Shown in pieces: positions 1 through 4,833 of a stretch of 6,787 nucleotides of DNA; within the stretch, counting starts at the first letter, position 1; every line of letters starts with the position of its first letter. Below the pieces are notes generated by a model, which saw only the letters and a program-made list of their open reading frames with translations, did not search any database and was not told where the DNA came from. A program made the translations under genes and the position numbers. The DNA is from Phycisphaerae bacterium (lineage in GTDB: Bacteria > Planctomycetota > Phycisphaerae > UBA1845). The DNA lies in assembly GCA_029260155.1 (NCBI GenBank), contig JAJDDU010000537.1:1-6787 (forward strand), read 5' to 3'.

Positions 1-1
1 C

Positions 2-184
2 ATCCCGAAACGCAGCCTGCGTTCCGGGCTAGGCGCCCATCTTGACCGAGTACCTGACAACCCCTTCACCGGCCGGAATCGCGTCGCACCAATGGACGCA
101 CCGGTTGGAACGTCGGATTGGGTGTACGACCACCGTACGGGCGTCTTCAAAGCCAACCACAGCGCCGAGCACCGCTCGCTGTAA
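2..184 (+). CDS. Pseudopilin-like protein, C-terminal fragment (5' end outside the window)
   Basis: An open frame runs in from the left edge and stops at TAA 182-184, giving 60 residues with no start codon in the window. The fragment contains VPDNPFTGRNRV followed by SDWVYDHRTGVFKAN. The P-x-NPF-x-G segment followed by a W-x-Y-D-x-x-T-G-x-x-x-A-N strand is the usual C-terminal pattern of prepilin-type (N-terminal cleavage/methylation) proteins, the GspG/PilA-like pseudopilins of type II secretion and type IV pilus systems. Such proteins are inserted in the inner membrane by an N-terminal helix, cleaved by prepilin peptidase and polymerised into a periplasmic fibre. The secretin gene 360 bases downstream on the same strand supports the call. 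The diagnostic N-terminal helix is not in the window, so the exact pseudopilin class cannot be named. A hairpin-like repeat at 4-28 lies inside the reading frame. Confidence 0.68.
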   Translation: MPKRSLRSGLGAHLDRVPDNPFTGRNRVAPMDAPVGTSDWVYDHRTGVFKANHSAEHRSL

Positions 185-219
185 CGGGCGCTTCGCCAGA
201 CATCACACGCTGCGCCAGC

Positions 220-226
220 AAGGAGG
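220..226 (+). promoter_or_regulatory. Shine-Dalgarno site for the 96-residue protein
   Basis: AAGGAGG lies 5 bases before the ATG at 232. It is the strongest ribosome-binding match in the window. It decides the start in favour of 232 over the in-frame ATG at 118, which has no such site and would overlap the end of the pseudopilin frame. Confidence 0.8.
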
Positions 227-231
227 CTGCA

Positions 232-522
232 ATGCGCTCGTCAACTACTTCCCCACGCCGGTTTCTCACACGCCCGTTCCTCTGGCTCTTCGTCTTTGCA
301 ACTGCAGCGAAGGTCTGGCTAGGTCCGTTGCAAACCGTCCCGATCGCCAACGCGCAGATTCCAGACAGCGCAGCGCAGCGAAATCGCCTCATCGGCGAGG
401 TGCGCACGACCAACGAACTACTCAAACAAATCCAACACACCCTGCAATCCGCCACCATCAAGGTCCGCATCGTAGGTGCCGATAAACCCGAAGAGAAAGC
501 CAAGGTCCGCAGAGGCCGGTAA
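232..522 (+). CDS. Small secreted or membrane-anchored helical protein, secretion operon
   Basis: A 96-residue protein of no family I can name with certainty. Residues 1-10 are basic and hydroxyl-rich. Residues 11-30 are hydrophobic (LTRPFLWLFVFATAAKVWL), and an Ala-Asn-Ala end near residue 41 would suit signal peptidase cleavage; otherwise the segment is an inner-membrane anchor. Residues 44-72 (from PDSAAQRNRLIGEVRTTNEL onward) form an amphipathic helix with heptad-like Leu/Ile spacing, probably a short coiled coil. Residues 75-82 (TIKVRIVG) look like a beta strand, and the tail is charged (KPEEKAKVRRGR). It sits between a pseudopilin gene (47 bases upstream) and the secretin gene (21 bases downstream), so it is very likely co-transcribed with them. 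By position it could be a periplasmic connector or accessory of the secretin, in the place PilP or GspC holds in other systems, but no sequence similarity to those is visible. The start is set by the AAGGAGG site. Confidence 0.8.
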   Translation: MRSSTTSPRRFLTRPFLWLFVFATAAKVWLGPLQTVPIANAQIPDSAAQRNRLIGEVRTTNELLKQIQHTLQSATIKVRIVGADKPEEKAKVRRGR

Positions 523-543
523 CGCGTTCAGCGAGGTTAGTCC

Positions 544-2283
544 ATGCTGCACGGAAAAGATATCGCGATGCGCTCCCTCGCCCGGCTCGTCGGCCGCGCG
601 GCTGTCACTGCGCTGTGCGTATCACTGCTCGACGTGCCCCAGCTCGCTGCACAAGAGAACTCAGACGATCCTCCTTTTCCCGCGGCAGAATCGGTGATCG
701 TCGACGGTGACGGCGCCGTCGAACTTCATGTCGTAGACATGCCCCTGGCCACCGTCTTGAGAATGCTCAGCGTTCAGGGAAGAAAGAACATCATCGCCAC
801 GCCCGCCGTCGAAGGGACCGTCACCGCCGATCTCTACAATGTCACCTTCGATCAGGCGCTGCGCGCGGTACTCGTCACCAACAACTGCGATCACCGCATG
901 CAGGGGGATTTCATCTACGTCTACACCCGCGAAGAACTCGCCGACATGCAGGCCGCCGCAACACCGGTCGCCTCCAGGGTCTACCGTCTCAACTACATTC
1001 GCGCGGTCGATGTCGTCGCGGCCATCGCACCGCTGATGAGCGACGACGGCAAGATTTCCCAATCCCCCGACGCAGAAGCCGGCCTGGAAATCAAACTCAG
1101 CGACGTGGGCGGTGACAGCTATGCCCATCAGGATTTCATCGTCGTGCACGACTACCCCGAACGCCTCGACGCCATCGGCGAACTCCTCCGCACCATCGAC
1201 GTTCAGCCGCTGCAGGTGTTGGTCGAGGCGACGATCTTGCGCGCACGCCTGACCGACGACAACGCACTCGGTGTCGACTTTTCGCTCGTCGGGGGCGTGG
1301 ACCTGGAACTGCTCGGCGGAACATCCATCGGCGTGCAGAACCTCTCCGTCGGAGCGCTGCCCACAGATCGATTCGAGAAATTCAACTCCACCGCCACCAC
1401 AGACTTCGCGAGCAACGTACCCGACGGGGGCTTCACACTCGGGATCATCAAGGACCATGTGGCTGTGTTTCTGCGGGCGCTTGAGCAGATCACCGACACC
1501 AGTGTCATCGCCAATCCAAAGGTGATCGCACTCAACAAGCAGTCCGCCAACATCATCGTCGGGCGGCGCGACGGCTACATCACCACGACCGTCACCGAAA
1601 CTCAGGCCGTTCAAAAGGTAGAGTTCCTCGAAACAGGTACGCAACTCACGTTCCGCCCGTTCATCGGGACGGACAGCTTCGTTCGCATGGAGCTGCACCC
1701 CGAAGACAGCGTCGGCGGACTGACCGCCGCGCAGCTTCCCTTCGAGCAGACCACCGAAGTGACCACCAACGTCATCGTGCGCGACGGACACACCATCCTG
1801 ATCGGCGGGCTCTTCAGAGAGGTCGGTTCCGAATCAAGATCGCAGTTGCCGCTGCTCGGCGACGTCCCTTGGCTCGGGGATCTCTTTCGGTCCAAAAACG
1901 ACTCGCTGGATCGCGAAGAGGTCATCATTCTGCTCACCGTACGCATCATCGACAACCATGAGCGATACGCGGAACTCAGCGCACAGGCCCGCGATGACAT
2001 CGAGCTGTCCCGAGTGAGCCTCCGACGCTCGGCCATGTGGCACAGTCGGGAGCGCATCGCACAGTCCCACTACCGCAGCGCGCTCGACCTACAGGCGCAA
2101 GGACAGAACGCCCTCGCGTTGTGGAATGCCCGGATGGCCGTCCACAATCATCCCCGTTTTGTCTCTGCCATCAAACTCGTGCAGGAAATACAACAGGCGG
2201 ACGAGTGGGAAGACAACACCGGCGTGGCCAGCGACTTCATCGACAACCTAATCGACAATGATCCCAGGGGCGCAGACCGTTGA
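544..2283 (+). CDS. Outer-membrane secretin, PilQ/GspD superfamily, with C-terminal helical extension
   Basis: A 579-residue secretin, the ring-forming outer-membrane channel of type II secretion or type IV pilus machines. A signal peptide covers about residues 1-36 (basic start, hydrophobic core VTALCVSLL, possible cleavage after LAA). Residues 58-130 form an STN/N0-like domain (VDMPLATVLRMLSVQGRKNI, then DLYNVTFDQALRAVL). Residues 144-219 are one secretin N1-like domain. The C-terminal secretin domain is about 223-469, with the hallmarks VIANPKVIALNKQSANIIVG, VRDGHTILIGGLF, LPLLGDVPWLGDLFRS and EEVIILLTVRII; the last lacks the proline common in the family's LTP motif. With only two N-domains it resembles short PilQ-type secretins more than four-N-domain GspD. 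Residues 470-579 are an extra helical region, with a TPR-like segment at about 503-550. The start at 544 is preferred because GAGG (533-536) lies 7 bases upstream; the in-frame ATG at 568 also leaves a signal peptide. The stop overlaps the next start. Confidence 0.95.
   Translation: MLHGKDIAMRSLARLVGRAAVTALCVSLLDVPQLAAQENSDDPPFPAAESVIVDGDGAVELHVVDMPLATVLRMLSVQGRKNIIATPAVEGTVTADLYNVTFDQALRAVLVTNNCDHRMQGDFIYVYTREELADMQAAATPVASRVYRLNYIRAVDVVAAIAPLMSDDGKISQSPDAEAGLEIKLSDVGGDSYAHQDFIVVHDYPERLDAIGELLRTIDVQPLQVLVEATILRARLTDDNALGVDFSLVGGVDLELLGGTSIGVQNLSVGALPTDRFEKFNSTATTDFASNVPDGGFTLGIIKDHVAVFLRALEQITDTSVIANPKVIALNKQSANIIVGRRDGYITTTVTETQAVQKVEFLETGTQLTFRPFIGTDSFVRMELHPEDSVGGLTAAQLPFEQTTEVTTNVIVRDGHTILIGGLFREVGSESRSQLPLLGDVPWLGDLFRSKNDSLDREEVIILLTVRIIDNHERYAELSAQARDDIELSRVSLRRSAMWHSRERIAQSHYRSALDLQAQGQNALALWNARMAVHNHPRFVSAIKLVQEIQQADEWEDNTGVASDFIDNLIDNDPRGADR
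2266..2270 (+). promoter_or_regulatory. Ribosome-binding site supporting a TTG start
   Basis: AGGGG lies 9 bases before the TTG at 2280. It sits inside the last codons of the secretin gene and supports translation starting on TTG rather than at a later ATG. Confidence 0.5.
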
Positions 2284-3344
2284 GACGAATCGCCACACAC
2301 ATCGCAGCCATCACACTCACCGCCCTTGCGTGCGGCTGTCAGTCAATCAAACACACAGACATTCACTCACAGGCCGAGCAAGACTGGACGCAGCTTCGCG
2401 GCGACATGAAGTTCCGCTTGGCCACGCAGCAGGTCGATGCCGGGCAATTCGCCGCCGCCGCCTACACCTTGGAGGAAGCACTCGCCCTCCATCCCACCGG
2501 GCACGGCTACTACCATGCCATGGCCCGCTGTCGTCTCGCCTTGGACGACACAGGCGCAGCCGCCGATGCGCTTGATCGGTCCGAGGCCGCGGGAGACGAC
2601 TCAGCCGAACTCGCCTTCTTGAGAGGGCTCACCGCTGAACAGGATTGGCGCTTGGAGCGAGCGCTGCAACACTACACTACAGCCATCGCGCTCGACCCGA
2701 AGAGCGTCGACGCGCTCGTCGCCGCCGCCCAATGCCTGACATCGTTGAGCCGACCCGCCGAGGCCCGGTCCCTCGTCACGGATCGGCTGGAAACGGCAGG
2801 TAGAGATGCGAAGCTCATTCTCTTGCGCGCTGGAATATGCACGATACTCGAAGAGTTCAAGTGTGCTGCCGACGACTACGCCGACCTCGGCAACGCACTG
2901 AGCGACGACCGGATGGCTACCGAGCAGCACGCCCGCGTCCTCATGCGCCTCGGACGTCACGCCGATGCGGTTTCCATGCTCCGCGCGTTCCTCGATGGCG
3001 GCACCTCCGCATCAGCCAGTCACATGCTCGCCGAAAGCTACATCGCCATCGGCAAGCCCGGCCAAGCGCGACGAATGCTCTTGCAGCACACCACCGACCA
3101 CCCGACAGACGCTCGCGCGTGGTGGCTCCTCGCGAACGCCGCCATCAAGACGGGCGACACCAAGACCGCTCAGCGATGTTTGGTCCAGGGGCGTGCCCTT
3201 GCTCCAGAGAGACCGCACTGGGCCATCCTAACGGCCTATTTCGCCGGCCAAGACAACGATCACGTCAGAGCGACCCGTATTCTCGACGATCCGCAGGTAC
3301 GCAGCTTCCTCGGCCAACAGCGTTCCGCCCCCACCCCCGAATAA
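2280..3344 (+). CDS. TPR-repeat lipoprotein of the secretion operon
   Basis: A 354-residue protein that starts on TTG, overlapping the secretin stop codon in TTGA. The start is chosen because it yields a lipoprotein signal (RRIATHIAAITLTALACGCQS; likely lipidated Cys20, possibly Cys18). The next ATG, at residue 43, would remove it. From about residue 40 to the end the protein is a helical solenoid of tetratricopeptide repeats: GQFAAAAYTLEEALALHP (55-72), a repeat at 75-106, RALQHYTTAIALDPKSVDAL (127-146), and further repeats at 147-173, 174-205, 213-243, 244-276 and 277-310. Expected location is a membrane leaflet facing the periplasm. TPR lipoproteins such as PilF/PilW act as pilotins that help secretins reach or assemble in the outer membrane. 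The translational overlap with the secretin makes that role plausible here, but it is an inference; a general scaffold role is the alternative. Confidence 0.88.
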   Translation: MRRIATHIAAITLTALACGCQSIKHTDIHSQAEQDWTQLRGDMKFRLATQQVDAGQFAAAAYTLEEALALHPTGHGYYHAMARCRLALDDTGAAADALDRSEAAGDDSAELAFLRGLTAEQDWRLERALQHYTTAIALDPKSVDALVAAAQCLTSLSRPAEARSLVTDRLETAGRDAKLILLRAGICTILEEFKCAADDYADLGNALSDDRMATEQHARVLMRLGRHADAVSMLRAFLDGGTSASASHMLAESYIAIGKPGQARRMLLQHTTDHPTDARAWWLLANAAIKTGDTKTAQRCLVQGRALAPERPHWAILTAYFAGQDNDHVRATRILDDPQVRSFLGQQRSAPTPE

Positions 3345-3362
3345 CCGCCGCGCCCCCTTACC

Positions 3363-3420
3363 AGTACAGCGCAACGTCGCCCATTCCGCCGCCGCAGAAC
3401 GGTTGATAGCTCGCTGTACT
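3363..3420. repeat. 9-bp inverted repeat with 40-base spacer
   Basis: AGTACAGCG (3363-3371) is the exact reverse complement of CGCTGTACT (3412-3420). It begins 18 bases after the TPR lipoprotein stop codon. The right arm overlaps the next inverted repeat, so the two stems are mutually exclusive. There is no T-tract after it, so it is not a standard intrinsic terminator. Confidence 0.5.
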
Positions 3421-3425
3421 ATCAA
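3403..3425. repeat. 7-bp palindrome with 9-base spacer
   Basis: TTGATAG (3403-3409) and CTATCAA (3419-3425) are perfect reverse complements. The spacing is compatible either with a hairpin in RNA or with a dyad protein-binding site. No assignment to a regulator is possible. Confidence 0.5.
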
Positions 3426-3434
3426 GTGGGGTGG

Positions 3435-3459
3435 CACGGTCTGGCGCAGCCAGGCCGTG
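3435..3459. repeat. 11-bp REP-like hairpin
   Basis: CACGGTCTGGC (3435-3445) pairs with GCCAGGCCGTG (3449-3459) around a 3-base loop, with one T-G wobble in the + strand transcript. The short loop and long GC-rich stem are typical of interspersed palindromic repeats. I recall similar GGTGGCACGGTCTGG-type sequences between genes in planctomycete genomes, but this needs a search. Confidence 0.65.
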
Positions 3460-3476
3460 GGTGGGTGGGTGGGTGG
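3459..3476 (+). other. Potential G-quadruplex, (GGGT)4 tract
   Basis: Four GGG runs at 3459-3461, 3463-3465, 3467-3469 and 3471-3473 are separated by single T bases, followed by TGG. Three-tetrad tracts with one-base loops are among the most stable known G-quadruplex formers. The tract begins at the end of one hairpin and ends just before another. It could equally have arisen as a GGGT microsatellite by slippage. Confidence 0.6.
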
Positions 3477-3496
3477 CCCATGGCTTCAGCCGTGGG
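3477..3496. repeat. Hairpin palindrome CCCATGGCT / AGCCGTGGG
   Basis: CCCATGGCT (3477-3485) pairs with AGCCGTGGG (3488-3496) with one T-G wobble. With a 4-base loop (TTCA) the stem is 8 bp. The core resembles the CCCACGGCTGAAGCC-type intergenic palindromes found in several environmental phyla (recollection, not searched). Confidence 0.6.
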
Positions 3497-3530
3497 GGAC
3501 ACGAACCGAACCAGCGTTCAAGTCCCCCAC
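3492..3530. repeat. Perfect 9-bp inverted repeat GTGGGGGAC / GTCCCCCAC
   Basis: GTGGGGGAC (3492-3500) and GTCCCCCAC (3522-3530) are exact reverse complements with a 21-base spacer. The spacer holds a smaller stem, GAAC (3508-3511) with GTTC (3516-3519). The left arm overlaps the preceding hairpin, so the two structures compete. Confidence 0.55.
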
Positions 3531-3537
3531 CTCCAAA

Positions 3538-3556
3538 GAGATGGTCCACCCATCTC
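3538..3556. repeat. Perfect 7-bp hairpin GAGATGG / CCATCTC
   Basis: GAGATGG (3538-3544) and CCATCTC (3550-3556) pair perfectly around a 5-base loop (TCCAC). It is part of the palindrome cluster between the secretion operon and the dehydrogenase. Confidence 0.5.
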
Positions 3557-3574
3557 ACAACGCACGCCATTCCC

Positions 3575-3601
3575 GTCATTCCTCGCTACGCTCGGAATGA
3601 C
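3575..3601. repeat. GTCATTCC...GGAATGAC interspersed palindrome
   Basis: GTCATTCC (3575-3582) and GGAATGAC (3594-3601) are exact reverse complements flanking TCGCTACGCTC. I recognise this as the GTCATTCCGAGCGTAGCGAGGAATG-type repeat that recurs between genes in many environmental bacterial genomes. It lies 31 bases before the dehydrogenase start. The family identity is from memory; the palindrome itself is visible. Confidence 0.7.
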
Positions 3602-3632
3602 AAGAAGCCCCGGTTCGCTTACCTTCTCACCC

Positions 3633-4730
3633 ATGTCCAAGATCCTCGCCGCCGTTATGCCCAAACCAGACGCGCCGGTCGAGCTGCGCGAGTTTCCCGA
3701 ACCCGAACTCGAAAAAGGCTCGGCGCTCATGGAGGTCGAACTAAGCGAGGTCTGCGGCACCGACGTCTACCTCCGCGAAGGACGATTGGCCGGTGTCCCC
3801 TATCCGATCATCCCCGGCCACGTGTCGGTCGGCCGCCTCGCCAAGATCCGCGGCACGCTCCTCGACGTCGACGGCAAGCCATTCGCAGAGGGCGACCGCA
3901 TCACCTTTCTCGACGTCCACAAGACCTGCAACGCCTGCTATCACTGCCTCGTCGCCAAGGCGACCACACGATGCCCCCACCGCAAGGTCTACGGCATCAC
4001 TTACGGCACCGAAGACGGTCTCACCGGCGGGTGGTCACAGATGCTCTACCTCAAACCCGACACGCGCTGCATTCGTCTCGGCGATGTCGACTTCGAAACC
4101 TACATGGCAGGCGGTTGCGCGCTGCCCACCAGCTTGCACGCCGTCGAGCGCGCCGAAGTGTCAATCGGTGACACTGTCCTGGTCCTCGGCAGCGGGCCTG
4201 TCGGTTTGTCCTGCATCATCTTCGCCCGCATGTGCGGGGCCCTCAAGGTGCTCTGTATCGGTGCGCCCGACAAGAAGCTCGAAACTGCGAAGATCATCGG
4301 CGCTGACGCCATCCTCAACTTCCAATCTCCGGATGGACCGAACGCCGCCGACTGGGTCCTAGAACAGACCAATGGCCGCGGGGCAGATGTCACCATCGAA
4401 GCCACCGGCGCGCCCATCGCCGTCGTGCAGGCCATGCGCTACACCCGCGACGCAGGCCGCGTGGTGATCGTCGGGCAGTACACAGATCACGGCGAAATCG
4501 CATTCAATCCGCATGTCGACCTCAACAAGTCGCACCTCGACGTCCGCGGATGTTGGGGGTCCGACTTCTCCCACTTCTACCGCGGCGCCGAGATCATGAA
4601 AGACGCCGACCGATCCAAGCCCTGGTCGCTGATGAAGCTCGACCGCTACCCCCTCGCCCGCGCCGAGGAAGCCCTCAACGACGTCGCCGCAGGCAGGATC
4701 GTCAAAGCCCTCATCGACCCGAAGCAGTGA
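3633..4730 (+). CDS. Zinc-dependent medium-chain dehydrogenase (alcohol dehydrogenase-like)
   Basis: A 365-residue cytoplasmic enzyme, a normal length for the MDR superfamily, expected to oxidise an alcohol or polyol (or reduce the carbonyl) with NAD(P). The N-terminal catalytic domain (about 1-160) has zinc ligands Cys41 (EVCGTD), His63 (PGHVSVG) and probably Cys162 (AGGCALPT). Structural zinc Cys residues are 99, 102, 105 and 114. The Rossmann domain has VLGSGPVG at 184-191 (GxGxxG), and ATGA at 257-260 also fits the family. Oddly, the usual GHE motif reads GHV, so the second-sphere Glu is replaced by Val64. The start at 3633 begins the conserved MSKILAAVMP sequence. The frame stays open to an ATG at 3426, but the extra 69 residues are translated palindromic repeats and are not family-like. 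No clear Shine-Dalgarno site precedes 3633. The substrate cannot be read from the sequence, and neither neighbour suggests a pathway. Confidence 0.93.
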   Translation: MSKILAAVMPKPDAPVELREFPEPELEKGSALMEVELSEVCGTDVYLREGRLAGVPYPIIPGHVSVGRLAKIRGTLLDVDGKPFAEGDRITFLDVHKTCNACYHCLVAKATTRCPHRKVYGITYGTEDGLTGGWSQMLYLKPDTRCIRLGDVDFETYMAGGCALPTSLHAVERAEVSIGDTVLVLGSGPVGLSCIIFARMCGALKVLCIGAPDKKLETAKIIGADAILNFQSPDGPNAADWVLEQTNGRGADVTIEATGAPIAVVQAMRYTRDAGRVVIVGQYTDHGEIAFNPHVDLNKSHLDVRGCWGSDFSHFYRGAEIMKDADRSKPWSLMKLDRYPLARAEEALNDVAAGRIVKALIDPKQ

Positions 4731-4757
4731 CCACACGCTCGCCCCCCACATTTTTGT

Positions 4758-4787
4758 TTGACGGAACCCGCACACAACACGTAACCT
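4758..4787 (+). promoter_or_regulatory. Candidate sigma70-type promoter for the antiporter gene
   Basis: TTGACG (4758-4763) matches five of six bases of a -35 box. TAACCT (4782-4787), 18 bases on, is only a weak -10 match (three of six). It is preceded by a T-rich stretch in the 103-base gap after the dehydrogenase stop. The alternative is read-through from the dehydrogenase gene. Confidence 0.3.
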
Positions 4788-4823
4788 CACGCTGCGATTG
4801 TGCACGACGCCGACAGCGACAGC

Positions 4824-4828
4824 AGGAG
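4824..4828 (+). promoter_or_regulatory. Shine-Dalgarno site for the antiporter
   Basis: AGGAG lies 5 bases before ATG 4834 and 8 bases before ATG 4837. It decides the start against the in-frame TTG at 4798. Confidence 0.7.
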
Positions 4829-4833
4829 TCCCC

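Noticed and set aside
4..28. Hairpin CCCGAAACGCAG / CTGCGTTCCGGG as a terminator
   Set aside because: It has one mismatch, almost no loop, no following T run, and lies inside the pseudopilin reading frame.
42..485. 147-codon + strand frame across the pseudopilin end and the small gene
   Set aside because: Low-complexity Arg/Thr/His-rich product that overlaps two better-supported frames and has no ribosome-binding site of note.
661..1791. Long - strand open frame (376 codons) opposite the secretin
   Set aside because: The + strand frame has unmistakable secretin motifs. The antisense product is Gly/Asp/Val-rich with no recognisable domain, a usual shadow in GC-rich coding DNA.
3394..3422. 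Promoter for the dehydrogenase using TACTAT (3417-3422) as -10
   Set aside because: No -35-like hexamer lies at the right distance, and the bases are explained by the overlapping inverted repeats.
3516..3535. tRNA 3'-end resemblance (TTCAAGT followed by CCCCC and CCTCCA)
   Set aside because: The bases before TTCAAGT do not pair with those after it to form a T stem, and no D or anticodon arm is present. The CCCCC belongs to the 9-bp inverted repeat.
3431..4171. 246-codon + strand frame overlapping the dehydrogenase
   Set aside because: The product is extremely Arg/Pro-rich and begins in the repeat cluster. The dehydrogenase frame carries the zinc-ligand and Rossmann motifs.
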